Source: Planctomycetaceae bacterium (GTDB lineage Bacteria; Planctomycetota; Planctomycetia; Planctomycetales; Planctomycetaceae). Taken from it: 36,552 bases of DNA. Location: NCBI GenBank assembly GCA_024742875.1, contig JANSXP010000071.1, positions 1 to 36,552 on the forward strand. The letters run 5' to 3'. Below are positions 24,210-33,303 of this stretch, piece after piece; position 1 is the stretch's first letter; every line of letters begins with the position of its first letter. A program made the position numbers and the translations under genes. The notes below the pieces were generated by a model, which saw nothing but the letters and a program-made list of their open reading frames with translations, did no database searches and was not told the DNA's origin.

Positions 24210-26570
24210 ATGAAGACACAGAGCTTTCGCGCGGGCCTGATGGCCATCCTTGCCATTCTGATGGCGTCTCGGGCAGCAGCCCAGCTGGCACCTCCGACTG
24301 ATGTGCCCGGTGCTGTCCGTCTGGACAATGGGCTGATCCTGCGCGGTGTTTGCGGCATCACGCCCACGTTTGCACCCAGCGGTCAGAATCAGAGGCTGGA
24401 ACTGCGGCGCATCGAACAGCAGATTCGCACGTACTATGTGTCCACGCGAACCTCGGATCCCGTCGTGCCCGACAACCAGGTACTTCCCCGGCACAGCTTT
24501 AAGGTGCCGCAAAAGCGTTCCGGTCTGAAGCCGATGGACTACCTCATCGGCCAGCATCGCACGGCGCCGTTCGATGCCACTGGACGCTCTTTTCTGGAGT
24601 TGTTCCTCGGGGAAGGTAAGACGGTCCGCGTTGATGTGGGGATCACCAAAGTCAATTCGCAATTCGTCACTGTTTCATCGCTGACACACCGCTGGGAGTA
24701 CTGGGTGTCTATGTCGCAGATTCCGGATGCCGTGCTGTATGCGTCGCAGTCACCCTGCGTGCTGCGGACGACGGCCGAATTTGCTCAGGGCGAAGATCGG
24801 CTCAACATGATTCAGATGCTGCTGGAGGCAGAGAAGTTTGTTGCGGCGCGTGATCTGATCAGTGACACGCGGGCCGACTTTCCGGATCTGGCCGAGCTGT
24901 GCGAGCAACTCCAGTCCGCCTGGGACGACTCCTTTGGTCAGAAGGTGATTGACGAGCTGAACCTGATGGAAACGACCGGCAAGTATGTGTCGGCACGACG
25001 CTACGCCCGACAGTGGCCGGAAGGTCAGCTGGCACCGGCCGTTGAAGTGCGGGCCCTGCAGCTGACCGAACGGCTGGATGAAAACACGCGACGCGTACAG
25101 AGCATTCGACAGTCGCTGAGCAGGGCGCTGGCTGACATCGAGGATCCCAATCGCCACCGCCGGGCGCTGCGAATCTGGAACAAGCTCAGGGAGGGCATCT
25201 CACCTGCCACACTGGATCGGTTTGATTCGTATGAGCTGTTCGCACAGGACGACGCGCTGTCCCCGGAGTCTCGATTTGCTCTGGCTGCCACAGGCTGGAT
25301 GCTGGGCGCAGATGCAGCCATCGACGACTTTGAAGAGGCCGATGGTCTGTTCGAAATTCGCCATCTTGTGGCAGACTACCTGCAGTCGGATCTGGAGGAA
25401 GTCCCCTTCCGCAATGATCTGATCGGAAGGATTCGCGCTCAGGAAGGGTTCTCCGTTGATCGTGTGGCCGCGCTGGTTCAACTGTTGCCACCAACAGGCC
25501 ACGGGGCCACCCCTGTCGGGCAGCTTCAGCCGGTTGTGTTTGGTATCGACGGAGACATTGAGAGTGTGCCGGCCCTGGTGCAGTTGCCGGCAGAATACTC
25601 GCCGCAACGCGCTTATCCAGTCCTGCTCGCGATGTCCCGGGGAGGGATGACGGCGGAGCAGACACTCCAGTGGTGGTCCACGCAGGCCAATCGAAACGGA
25701 TACGTGCTCGTCGTGCCGCAGTTGTATCCGGCCGACGAAGCGATCTACACGGCGTCGGCCGATGACCACCGCCGTATGGCAGGGCTATTGCGTGTTGTGA
25801 AAGCACGCGCCCACGTTGACGACGACCGGGTGTTTATCGCCGGCCACGGTATTGGAGGTGAGGCGGCGATGGATATTGCCTCGTCACAGCCGGCCCTGTT
25901 TGCGGGCGTCGCCTCACTGGGAGGTCGCGGTCGGCGACACGTTCAGTGGACCGCACAGAATTCCACCGACCTGGCCTGGTACGTTGTGGTTGGCAGTCGG
26001 CAGCCGGGGTACTTTGCCCGGATGGATATACTCCTGCGAAATCTGTTCAAGCGAAACGTGAACACCCGCAAGTACGTGGACCTCGTGTTTGTGCGCTATC
26101 GTGAACGCGGATTTGAGTCCTTCGCGGAAGAAGTGCCGCGGCTGTTTCAGTGGATGGCACTGCAGCAGCGCCCGGATTTTCGGGACGAACTGGAGGCATC
26201 CATTGTCCGGTCAACGGATGCCAACTGGTCGTGGCTGGAACTGAGTCAGATTCCGGATCGGTTCGCCTGTCTGGATGCTCCCAGCACCTACTCAACCAGT
26301 CCTCGTGAGATCCCCGGCAAGTCTCCTGGCCGACTGTCCGCGAAAATTACGGGGAACTTCGTGCGACTATCCAGTCTGCCGGCTTCGGGCTTCGTCAAGC
26401 TGTCCCCCCGTCTGACGGGCATCGACCTGAATGACTCGATTTCCATCAGAACGGGTACCCGCACAAAGTCCGTGATGTATGAGCCGTCCATTGGAGACCT
26501 GCTGGACGAGTTTTATCAGCAGCGGGATCGGAAACGGCTGTGCTATATGAAAGTGCCGATTCGAAAATGA
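24210..26570 (+). CDS. Exported multi-domain protein with nucleophile-less alpha/beta-hydrolase domain
   Basis: 786 residues; a GAGGG 8 nt before the ATG and a signal peptide ending RAAA-Q support the start. The first ~200 residues are beta-rich without a recognised family; residues about 200-350 are helical and repeat-like. From about 440 to 650 there is an alpha/beta-hydrolase fold of the PHB-depolymerase/esterase type (PALVQLPAEYSPQRAYPVLLAM, then DRVFIAGHGIGGEAAMDIA, then LAWYVVVGSRQPGYF). The nucleophile elbow reads G-H-G-I-G, with Gly547 where the catalytic serine should be, and the usual C-terminal catalytic histidine segment is not evident (RERGFESF). A C-terminal ~130-residue part is unassigned. 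It is probably a binding or structural protein rather than an esterase. Confidence 0.8.
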   Translation: MKTQSFRAGLMAILAILMASRAAAQLAPPTDVPGAVRLDNGLILRGVCGITPTFAPSGQNQRLELRRIEQQIRTYYVSTRTSDPVVPDNQVLPRHSFKVPQKRSGLKPMDYLIGQHRTAPFDATGRSFLELFLGEGKTVRVDVGITKVNSQFVTVSSLTHRWEYWVSMSQIPDAVLYASQSPCVLRTTAEFAQGEDRLNMIQMLLEAEKFVAARDLISDTRADFPDLAELCEQLQSAWDDSFGQKVIDELNLMETTGKYVSARRYARQWPEGQLAPAVEVRALQLTERLDENTRRVQSIRQSLSRALADIEDPNRHRRALRIWNKLREGISPATLDRFDSYELFAQDDALSPESRFALAATGWMLGADAAIDDFEEADGLFEIRHLVADYLQSDLEEVPFRNDLIGRIRAQEGFSVDRVAALVQLLPPTGHGATPVGQLQPVVFGIDGDIESVPALVQLPAEYSPQRAYPVLLAMSRGGMTAEQTLQWWSTQANRNGYVLVVPQLYPADEAIYTASADDHRRMAGLLRVVKARAHVDDDRVFIAGHGIGGEAAMDIASSQPALFAGVASLGGRGRRHVQWTAQNSTDLAWYVVVGSRQPGYFARMDILLRNLFKRNVNTRKYVDLVFVRYRERGFESFAEEVPRLFQWMALQQRPDFRDELEASIVRSTDANWSWLELSQIPDRFACLDAPSTYSTSPREIPGKSPGRLSAKITGNFVRLSSLPASGFVKLSPRLTGIDLNDSISIRTGTRTKSVMYEPSIGDLLDEFYQQRDRKRLCYMKVPIRK

Positions 26571-26601
26571 TCGATCAGCAGGGGCGGCTGGCAGGTGCGC
26601 G

Positions 26602-27138
26602 TCAGTTCTGAGAGATTGTGCCGGTGACGGTTACTTCGTACTGGCCGCCAGGCAGGGTGTTCACGTCACCGGTAATGAATGTGACCTGCATGAAGATCAG
26701 GGCGACGCCCGGGCCGGTTGACGAAACCTGGACCATCGCCGTTTCATCGCCGGCCTCGTAGTCGGTCTGATCGGTCTGTGTGTCAAACTGCCAGCCGGAA
26801 CCAGGGCTGACGAACATCCTTGGCAGCCGCAGCCGCACGTCGCGTTTGTATATGGGATTCGTCGTGTGCTGAAACGCGTGATCGGTGGTGAAGGTCACTG
26901 TGGATCCGCTGGAAGACGCCGTGCGAGCCCACCACAGGGAATTGTTGAACTGCACGTTGGCTGCTGTACCGGGATGCCGACGAAACTGAGGCCCGCGCAG
27001 CGGCGTCAGCGACATAAACGGAGGTACGGTCAGCGTGAAAAAGTTATCACCTGACTGCGCCCGGACATACGGAAAGCCTTGTCCCGCAGTCAGGGCGACG
27101 AGCATCGCCAGCAGCAACTTGTTTCGCTTGGTTCGCAT
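26602..27138 (-). CDS. Small exported beta-rich protein of unknown function
   Basis: 178 residues from the ATG at 27138 (a GTG at 27150 is possible). A signal peptide ends around YVRAQ. The rest is rich in Thr, Val, Phe and Gly with alternating hydrophobic residues (FFTLTVPPFMSLTPLRGPQF, GQYEVTVTGTISQN), which suggests a beta-sandwich such as those of secreted pilin-like or coat-type domains. It has no cysteine pair and no catalytic motif. No function is assigned. It faces the hydrolase-like gene tail to tail with a 31-bp gap. Confidence 0.72.
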   Translation of the reverse strand: MRTKRNKLLLAMLVALTAGQGFPYVRAQSGDNFFTLTVPPFMSLTPLRGPQFRRHPGTAANVQFNNSLWWARTASSSGSTVTFTTDHAFQHTTNPIYKRDVRLRLPRMFVSPGSGWQFDTQTDQTDYEAGDETAMVQVSSTGPGVALIFMQVTFITGDVNTLPGGQYEVTVTGTISQN

Positions 27139-27397
27139 CCGATGGTCCACATACGTGCCAGATTTCCGACAGGCAAACCTAGCCCGGAAATCCTTATGCC
27201 ATACGGGTAATTACGACCTTTCGAGGCGAATACTCCACATCTGTCGACTGATGTCCGGTTGTCGTGATTCTTCCGCAGACCGTTACAACAGATACAGACG
27301 TACTAATCGGAACAGCAGGCTGATGCGAACGCCGCTGCGTTGCCTGCGGCCGTGAGGTCACTTCCAGCTGTGGGGCGACTGCTGGAGACGAAATGGG

Positions 27398-28051
27398 CTA
27401 ACGCAGCAGGGCCAGCAGACGCTGATCGTGCAGGCTGTCCACGCGCAGAGTGGCCATGCTGAAATCGCCGTTCTGCGTGTGTTGATTGGGGACAGCAATT
27501 GTCACTGCCTTTGCCGATGCCCCCGCTGTGACCCCCGCCTGACTGTCTTCCAGCACAAGCATGGAATGTGTGGGAATGTCAAACCGCTGTGCGGCCGTCA
27601 GGTAGATTTCGGGGTGTGGTTTTCCGTGTTCCACGTCTTCGGCTGTGAGTGTGAACTCGAAATGCGACTGCAGTTCAAACCGCGCCAGCATGTCATTCAG
27701 GTAGTCTCTGGGCGACGACGTGGCCACCGCTTTGGGCAGCGACAGCGCGTCGATTCTGCCAAACAGATCTTCCAGGCCTGGCATGGTGGCCAGGTGATCA
27801 ACAGCAATGGCCTGAAACAGCTCTTTCGTTTCCGTTTTGAGGCATTCGATGCCGTCGGTGATGCCCGTGATATCCTTCAGGTTTTGAAACGCTTCGTCCG
27901 GCCGCCGGCCAAGCATCGCGTGGTGAATCTCGTCCGTCATTGTCAGTCCACGCCGCTCCAGCAGTTGTTCTCCTGACATCGCGAACACGTCTTCGGTGTT
28001 GAGCATCAGTCCGTCCAGGTCAAAAACGACGGCTTGAATTGGTGTGGCCAT
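27398..28051 (-). CDS. HAD-superfamily hydrolase, beta-phosphoglucomutase-like
   Basis: 217 residues. All four HAD motifs are visible: I, VVFDLDGLMLNTE with Asp11 (phosphorylated) and Asp13; II, VATSSPRDY; III, the lysine in GKPHPEIYL; IV, LEDSQAG. The alpha-helical cap between residues ~18 and 90 marks subfamily IA, as in beta-phosphoglucomutase, phosphoglycolate phosphatase and sugar-phosphate phosphatases. The substrate cannot be chosen from sequence alone. A strong GAGGGGAG ribosome site precedes the ATG, and an unusual pair of overlapping inverted repeats lies 30-65 bp upstream. Confidence 0.92.
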   Translation of the reverse strand: MATPIQAVVFDLDGLMLNTEDVFAMSGEQLLERRGLTMTDEIHHAMLGRRPDEAFQNLKDITGITDGIECLKTETKELFQAIAVDHLATMPGLEDLFGRIDALSLPKAVATSSPRDYLNDMLARFELQSHFEFTLTAEDVEHGKPHPEIYLTAAQRFDIPTHSMLVLEDSQAGVTAGASAKAVTIAVPNQHTQNGDFSMATLRVDSLHDQRLLALLR

Positions 28052-28562
28052 GTCTGCGATCTCCCCTCACATCGTCTCTGACGCTGGTCTGGCTGCGGGA
28101 CCAGGATTCGGTCCATCTTTTGTATTGCCTGCGATCAGTCGGTGCACGCCGACCAACGTTTTAGCTTCGTGTCGGGCACCCGCAAAGCCTGGCATGTGGC
28201 AATCAGTCAGGAATGATTGCTCACCTCACTGCGGTGGCGGACGTCCGGTCAGGCGCCGGCTGGTTGTCCGTCTGAATTGGGCCAGATTCCTGTCGCCGGT
28301 TCCAGACCGATTGCCCTGTCGCCGCATGAGAGTCGGCAAAGCGCTGGGGAATCGACCGCAACGGTTGTTAAGATCAGACAGCATGTGTGCCTGATAAAGT
28401 CGCACAAGTTGGGCGAAAAGCGGCAGCTTCGCCTACAATCTTCCCGGCTAGACGGCTAAAACACGAGCCCAACGGGTCTGTCGTTGGCTTTGTGCCAATA
28501 AAACGTGCATCTGCGTTCAAAACCGCCCGTCATGTCAACAGGTTGGGAAAGAGAAAACGGAA
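28052..28562. other. Divergent intergenic region of 510 bp
   Basis: It lies between the HAD gene and the sigma-54 activator gene. Besides the HAD leader it holds an inverted repeat GCAATCA/TGATTGC with an 8-nt loop (28199-28220), a 10-bp palindrome CGGACGTCCG (28238-28247) and TACAAT near 28434, a possible -10 box. Reading frames here do not resemble proteins. The repeats could be binding sites for a regulator, possibly the adjacent activator itself. Confidence 0.5.
28084..28114 (-). promoter_or_regulatory. Candidate leader with two mutually exclusive hairpins
   Basis: Read on the minus strand, the leader holds GGACC, then CTGGTCC overlapping GGTCC, then GACCAG. The middle segment can pair with the first (5 bp) or with the third (6 bp), but not both. 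The block lies 33-63 bp upstream of the HAD gene start, ahead of its ribosome site. Regulation is a guess from geometry alone. Confidence 0.35.
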
Positions 28563-29603
28563 ATGCCCCTCGAGTCGGATCCCATTTCAGGCATTATCGG
28601 CAACAGCGCTGCCATGCAGGAAGTGTATCGGGTGACACGCAAAGTGGCCCCGACTTCGGCCACGGTGCTGCTGACCGGCGAGACCGGAACGGGTAAGGAA
28701 CTGGTGGCTCGTGCTCTGCACGAACTGAGTAATCGCCGTACGGGCCCGTTTATCCGGGTTAACTGCGGGGCGCTCTCCGAGAGTCTGCTGGAGAGCGAGT
28801 TGTTTGGCCACATCAAAGGCGCGTTTACCAGTGCGGTGGAAACGCGGACCGGCCGATTTGAAGCGGCCCATGGCGGTACCGTGTTTCTGGATGAAATCAA
28901 CTCCGTCAGTTACCAACTGCAGGTGAAACTGCTCCGGGTGCTGCAGGAACAGGAGTTTGAACGCGTCGGTGATACCAAGACCATCCGGGTCGACTGCCGC
29001 GTGATTGCGGCCACCAATGTGGATCTGATGGATGTCATACAGCAGGGCGACTTTCGAGAGGACCTGTACTATCGGTTGAATGTGATTCCGATCTACCTGC
29101 CGGCCCTGCGCGAGCGCAGTGACGATATCCCCGCGCTGGTCAATTTCTTCGTGCAGCGCTACGCGGAAGAAAATGCGACTCCTTTAGCGCGAGTGACAAG
29201 TTCCGCCCTGAAGTTCTTGACGCAGTACGACTGGCCGGGCAATGTCCGGGAACTGCAGAACTACATTGAACGGGCGCTGGTGCTTTCCGATTCCGATGAA
29301 GTCGACTCCAATGACCTGCCTCAGCATGTGCGGGGACTGGCTCCCGTGCGAATCGGTCGCGGCGATCTCAATGATACGGATTCCCTGTGCAGCGCTCTGG
29401 TCGCTCAGGGGATTGCGGAGAGCGGTGAAGACTCTCGCTCCGTACACAGTCATGTGGTGAATCGGGTGGAACGCGAAGTCATCCTGCAGGTTTTGCGACA
29501 GTGCCAGGGCGTGCAGACACGCACAGCCACGCGTCTGGGTATCAACCGCAACACGCTGCATAAGAAGATTGACGAATACAACCTGCAGGATGAAAGCCGC
29601 TAA
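28563..29603 (+). CDS. Stand-alone sigma-54-dependent transcriptional activator
   Basis: 346 residues. The protein consists almost only of the AAA+ domain (about 8-240) and a Fis-type helix-turn-helix (about 300-342). Walker A is GETGTGKE (39-46), the sigma-54 contact loop reads GAFTSA (86-91) rather than the usual GAFTGA, Walker B is GGTVFLDE (104-111), and the arginine-finger and sensor regions ([22 protein letters not shown]) are present. There is no receiver, GAF or PAS domain, so control must come from expression level, another protein or an unlinked sensor. By family it remodels RNA polymerase bound to sigma-54 in an ATP-dependent way. It ends in a short stem-loop that contains its own stop codon (29596-29608). 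Confidence 0.93.
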   Translation: MPLESDPISGIIGNSAAMQEVYRVTRKVAPTSATVLLTGETGTGKELVARALHELSNRRTGPFIRVNCGALSESLLESELFGHIKGAFTSAVETRTGRFEAAHGGTVFLDEINSVSYQLQVKLLRVLQEQEFERVGDTKTIRVDCRVIAATNVDLMDVIQQGDFREDLYYRLNVIPIYLPALRERSDDIPALVNFFVQRYAEENATPLARVTSSALKFLTQYDWPGNVRELQNYIERALVLSDSDEVDSNDLPQHVRGLAPVRIGRGDLNDTDSLCSALVAQGIAESGEDSRSVHSHVVNRVEREVILQVLRQCQGVQTRTATRLGINRNTLHKKIDEYNLQDESR

Positions 29604-29618
29604 GCGGCAGCCTCACGC

Positions 29619-29987
29619 TTATCGACGATGATCCGGGTTGTCGAATTCCATGCGGATTCCCCCGGTAATCTCTGCAATCACGTTGTAAATGACAGCGTTC
29701 ACAGCGCCGCCAATAAACCCCATGATGCCATACATGATGGGCGCGAAGACAACGAAACCGACACCCGCTCCAACACCCGCCGGTGTCAGGGCGTTGCCTC
29801 CGGCAAGTCCCACTCCGGCGAACATCATCAGCATCAACGCAAAGATCAGGGCCATGGCGGCGGCCGCTGTCCCGGCAAACATTGCCACAGACAGTATGCC
29901 CACGCGCCGCAGGCTCAGGACCGATCGATTGGGCATAACCCCTCCTGGACCGGAGGACGTGGCAAACGGATTTCCATCTGTGGACAT
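29619..29987 (-). CDS. Small membrane protein with two hydrophobic segments
   Basis: 122 residues. Long hydrophobic stretches at about 30-66 and 72-105 suggest two to three membrane helices, with a polar Pro/Gly/Ser-rich N-terminus. The conserved-looking end (YGIMGFIGGAVNAVIYNVIAEITGGIRMEF) resembles the C-terminal helix pattern of DUF3566-type small membrane proteins, which is only a weak resemblance. No function is known. It is convergent with the activator gene, 15 bp apart. Confidence 0.75.
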   Translation of the reverse strand: MSTDGNPFATSSGPGGVMPNRSVLSLRRVGILSVAMFAGTAAAAMALIFALMLMMFAGVGLAGGNALTPAGVGAGVGFVVFAPIMYGIMGFIGGAVNAVIYNVIAEITGGIRMEFDNPDHRR

Positions 29988-30092
29988 GGTGACGTGTTCC
30001 AGCTAAGGGGGCGAAAGAGGCCCCCTGTATAACGAATCGCGACGGCTGACGGATGAACGGGATCTTACGAATCGGGCAAAAAGCCCATCTGG

Positions 30093-31382
30093 CTACCGGA
30101 GGGTTTGCTTCGCGAAGTTCAGATATTGCTGCCAGTCGAAACTCGTCACGTCGTGTCGTCCTGTGCGGATGTGATATCCCACATCTGTATGGACAGGCTG
30201 GTCAATCTGCGGCATGACGTCAGAGGGCAAGCCCTGCCGGTCAAACAGTTTGAACACTGGACCGGCGTGGAACAGCGACAGCATTTCACCGCGCGGGTCA
30301 GCCCACTGGTCTTTCTCGGCACTCGCTACGTACACAGCGCGCGGGGCCGCCAGGGCAATCAGCATGTGATGATCGACGGGCATCGCATTCTCGTTGTCGT
30401 TGTACTGCCGGTGATTGCGACAGAACCAGTGCGGAAACACGGTGTTGATGCGGGCAACCGTCTCCCCAAAGCGTCGCCGTGACAGCGCGGCACCCCCGCA
30501 GCCGGAGTCGTTGGAAATGACCAGTTGGAAGCGTGGATCGGTGGCTCCGGCCCACAGCGATGTCTTTCCCAGGCGGGAGTGACCGAATACGGCCACGCGA
30601 CGGCCGTCCACCAGGCGATCGCCTTCCAGTACGTCCAGTGCGCGACTGAGTCCCCAGGTCCAGGCGGCGATTGAGCCACCCGCATTCGCTGGACGATCAG
30701 CGCCCTGTTGATCGGGCCACAGACTGTGGATGCCGTTTTGGAAGTCATCGTGAAAGTCCGGATCGATATCACCGTAGTAGATGGTGGCCAGCCCGAAGCC
30801 GGCTTCCACAATCATCGCTGCTGGCCAGCGACCGGCCCGGGTGCCTCGTTCGGAATCTTTGGCCTGGGCCAGAGGTGGTTCCTTGCCGGGCGGCGATGCA
30901 ATCATCGGCAGGTGTATGGCGGGATCCGCCTCGATTGTGTGATTGCCTTTGAAGTTCAGTCCCAGAAAACAGGGAACTGGCCCAGTCGCTGCAGCGGGCG
31001 TGTACACGAGAATATCCATCTGAGGCCCACTGTCGTCGTCCGAAAAGAACACTGTGATCTCTCTTCGGATGGCCAGGCCATTCAGCGCATCGTCCACCTG
31101 GGACCGCAGCCGGATGCGCAGTCGCGGAAGGCTGGGCGGCGCGGTTCCAAACACGTGTTCTTCAAACAGGGCCAGCACTTCCGGGCGACGCACTGCGGTC
31201 CACTGCGACGCGGATTCAACGGGTGTGCCGTCAGACATCGTCAGCAGACGTGGCAGTTCGAATTGCGGGACTTTCGCTTCGTCATAGTTGAAGCCTTTGG
31301 GCTGCGCGACACTGGTTGCTGACAGGCAGACTGTCATCGCGGCTACCAGATTTCTGAGGACATTGAGCTTGCCGATGTTCAT
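30093..31382 (-). CDS. Exported CE15-like glucuronoyl/xylan esterase
   Basis: 429 residues from the ATG at 31382; the frame stays open 180 codons further, but that part spans tandem repeats and lacks protein character, while the ATG opens a signal peptide ending near SVAQ. FGHSRLGKTSLW gives nucleophile Ser269, and NDSGCGGAALSRRRFGE followed by FPHWFC is the characteristic acid-containing segment of bacterial carbohydrate esterase family 15; GRHDVT near the end likely supplies the histidine. Family members cleave the ester between lignin alcohols and glucuronic acid on xylan. Together with the double esterase near the left edge it points to plant- or algal-polysaccharide work. Confidence 0.88.
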   Translation of the reverse strand: MNIGKLNVLRNLVAAMTVCLSATSVAQPKGFNYDEAKVPQFELPRLLTMSDGTPVESASQWTAVRRPEVLALFEEHVFGTAPPSLPRLRIRLRSQVDDALNGLAIRREITVFFSDDDSGPQMDILVYTPAAATGPVPCFLGLNFKGNHTIEADPAIHLPMIASPPGKEPPLAQAKDSERGTRAGRWPAAMIVEAGFGLATIYYGDIDPDFHDDFQNGIHSLWPDQQGADRPANAGGSIAAWTWGLSRALDVLEGDRLVDGRRVAVFGHSRLGKTSLWAGATDPRFQLVISNDSGCGGAALSRRRFGETVARINTVFPHWFCRNHRQYNDNENAMPVDHHMLIALAAPRAVYVASAEKDQWADPRGEMLSLFHAGPVFKLFDRQGLPSDVMPQIDQPVHTDVGYHIRTGRHDVTSFDWQQYLNFAKQTLR

Positions 31383-31470
31383 TTTCAAAAATCCCGCTGG
31401 ACCTCGCGTTATCCCGCCCGCATTAGACGGGCGTGTGTGTTGCAATGGTAGCCGGCGAATACAGGGGCGC

Positions 31471-31522
31471 AAACTGAGTGAGCAAACTGAGTGAGCAAAC
31501 TGAGTGAGCAAACTGAGTGAGC
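31471..31522. repeat. 13-bp tandem repeat, four identical copies
   Basis: AAACTGAGTGAGC is repeated four times without a mismatch (31471-31483, 31484-31496, 31497-31509, 31510-31522), with GC before and AAAGC after as partial units. It lies between the divergent CE15-like and thermonuclease genes, 89-140 bp upstream of the former's start, so copy number could affect its expression. Confidence 0.95.
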
Positions 31523-31637
31523 AAAGCGGCTGCAGCAACCGGGAACAGCTTATGCCGGGCGAGCGCTCTCGGCTTGAACCCAGGGCGCGGCGCAACGGCA
31601 ATTCATAGAGCGGGCCTGTAGCAGAATTGGCCAGAAA

Positions 31638-32171
31638 ATGGGGCTCATAAGAATTCCCTCCGTCAGGATCCGACAGCCCACGCCGCTGATGGTGACCGTC
31701 TTTGTGTGTCTGGCGCTGCTGAGTTTCCGACAGCAGAAGCCACTTTCCGTCGAAGGGGGGCGGCGGTACTCGGTCCGCGTTAGACGTGTCTTTGACGGAG
31801 ATACGTTTGAAACCGTGACCGGCCAGCGGGTTCGTCTGCTGGGAATCGATGCGCCGGAGGTGGCTCATGGCCCGAAGCCGGCCGAGCCGTACTCCCAGGA
31901 GTCCACGGAATGGCTGCAGCAACTCATTGATGGCTCGATTGTGACGATCGAAGAAGGCGTCGTGGCGACCGATCGATACGGCCGCACGCTGGCCTGGGTG
32001 TATCTGACCGATGGTCGTCTGATCAGTGAATTGGCGCTGGCAACCGGCAATGCCCGACTGCTGTCACGGTTCGGACTGCCGCTCGAGCTGGAAAAGCGAT
32101 TTCGACAAGCGCAGGCCTCTGCCCGACAGCAGTGCCTCGGGATGTGGGGCCCGTCACACGCCAGCTTATGA
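31638..32171 (+). CDS. Thermonuclease-family (SNase-like) nuclease
   Basis: 177 residues with an N-terminal hydrophobic anchor or signal (about 15-31). The OB-fold core shows VFDGDTFE (calcium-ligand Asp), VRLLGIDAPEV (catalytic Arg and Asp), and DRYGRTLAWVYL with the second catalytic arginine, so the active site appears complete. By family it hydrolyses DNA and RNA with calcium, here probably outside the cytoplasmic membrane. Its stop overlaps the end of the convergent zinc-ribbon gene by 6 bp. Confidence 0.9.
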   Translation: MGLIRIPSVRIRQPTPLMVTVFVCLALLSFRQQKPLSVEGGRRYSVRVRRVFDGDTFETVTGQRVRLLGIDAPEVAHGPKPAEPYSQESTEWLQQLIDGSIVTIEEGVVATDRYGRTLAWVYLTDGRLISELALATGNARLLSRFGLPLELEKRFRQAQASARQQCLGMWGPSHASL

Positions 32172-33110
32172 CGAAGTGCCGCTGGGGGTGCGTCGCGCTT
32201 CTTCGCGACGCTGTCTGTTGCGGCGAATGGCCTCGATGCTGTTACGCGCGTCGGTGAGTTTCTGCCGCAGTGGAGTAAAGAACCGGGCCACCTGCCGATC
32301 GAGTCCCGTTAGTCCCACGCCGCCGGTCAGCGCCTTGTCTTCCAGCGGGATCAGGGCCGCGTCGTGCTTCCAAATGATCACAGGCACGCCGCCGACTTCT
32401 CCCAGCAGTTCGGCCGACATGCCGAGCTTGCGCACCCCACCGTCCTGCCTGAGGTCGAGCGTGACCACAAACGACGGCTTGTTACTGGACGTGACGCACG
32501 TGAGGCGACACTTGCGAAGCTCGGCCTGAACTTCGGCAGTCACGGCATTCTCCACAACACCCCGTGTGTCTTCTGAAAAGCCTTCAAGCTGCAGCACGAC
32601 TTCCTTCATCCCGGCGAGCAGCAGGGTCTCTGGTGCCACGGCAGTAATTTCCGGCAGGATGACGTCTCCCTGGTCAACGGTGCCATTGTCGCCGACCTGC
32701 GTGACCTCCAGTGGACTGTCGGGGTCGATGATGCTGTCCGGCGGCGTTGATTCTGCGTCAGGACCTCCCACGAGCGTCGTTGATTCTCCGCCAGCGGGAT
32801 TCGAAGGGTTTGCATCTGCCTGACCGGCCTGCTCTGCGGGCGAGATGTCAAACAACTGGTCATCATTCAGCTGGTTTTTCCTGACCCACATCATGGTCAG
32901 GATGCCAGCGAGCAGAACGAAGGCGCCCCCCAGGACAATGTATTGTGTCGATGAGGTGTCCGTTTTGGGGCGTCTGGCTGTGCGTGAGGGGCCAGCGTCA
33001 GGGACTTCAATCATCTGGTCGCAGGAAGGACAGGGAATCTCCATGCCAGCTTTGGCAGGGCTGACACGTCCAGTGTAGCCGCAGTCTTCGCATTCGATCG
33101 TAAGAGACAT
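32166..33110 (-). CDS. Zinc-ribbon membrane protein with C-terminal exported domain
   Basis: 314 residues. The N-terminal zinc ribbon has CEDC and CPSC knuckles (Cys7, Cys10, Cys27, Cys30). A single membrane helix lies at about 57-77. An acidic, Pro/Ser/Thr-rich linker follows (80-145), then a folded domain with alternating strands and helices (about 150-270) and a basic tail. Planctomycetes have many proteins that start with such a ribbon plus a transmembrane helix; their functions are mostly unknown. The ribbon would face the cytoplasm and the C-terminal domain the other side. No function is assigned. Confidence 0.82.
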   Translation of the reverse strand: MSLTIECEDCGYTGRVSPAKAGMEIPCPSCDQMIEVPDAGPSRTARRPKTDTSSTQYIVLGGAFVLLAGILTMMWVRKNQLNDDQLFDISPAEQAGQADANPSNPAGGESTTLVGGPDAESTPPDSIIDPDSPLEVTQVGDNGTVDQGDVILPEITAVAPETLLLAGMKEVVLQLEGFSEDTRGVVENAVTAEVQAELRKCRLTCVTSSNKPSFVVTLDLRQDGGVRKLGMSAELLGEVGGVPVIIWKHDAALIPLEDKALTGGVGLTGLDRQVARFFTPLRQKLTDARNSIEAIRRNRQRREEARRTPSGTSS

Positions 33111-33272
33111 GTGGAAAATCCTGACTCAGCTTCCCGTTCCACGCGACAGGGGGCTGCCGCGGACTTCCGGGTGTTCACTATCTGTACACCGGGGCCCCGG
33201 CGAGTTTCTTCAGGAGATAGAGAATCAATGTAGTGACCTGCGTTCGACGAAAGTCGCTGATTCGTCGCGAAA

Positions 33273-33303
33273 TCCGGAAATCGTTATGACAACGAATTCC
33301 GGA
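33273..33303. other. Strong stem-loop
   Basis: TCCGGAA (33273-33279) pairs with TTCCGGA (33297-33303). After one A-A mismatch, TCGTT pairs with AACGA around the 5-nt loop ATGAC. All 12 base pairs are perfect; no T run follows. Confidence 0.75.

Noticed and set aside
31383-31922. 180-codon N-terminal extension of the CE15-like esterase frame
   Set aside because: It reads through the 13-bp tandem repeats, is rich in Arg, Ser and Leu, and a signal peptide begins at the ATG at 31382.
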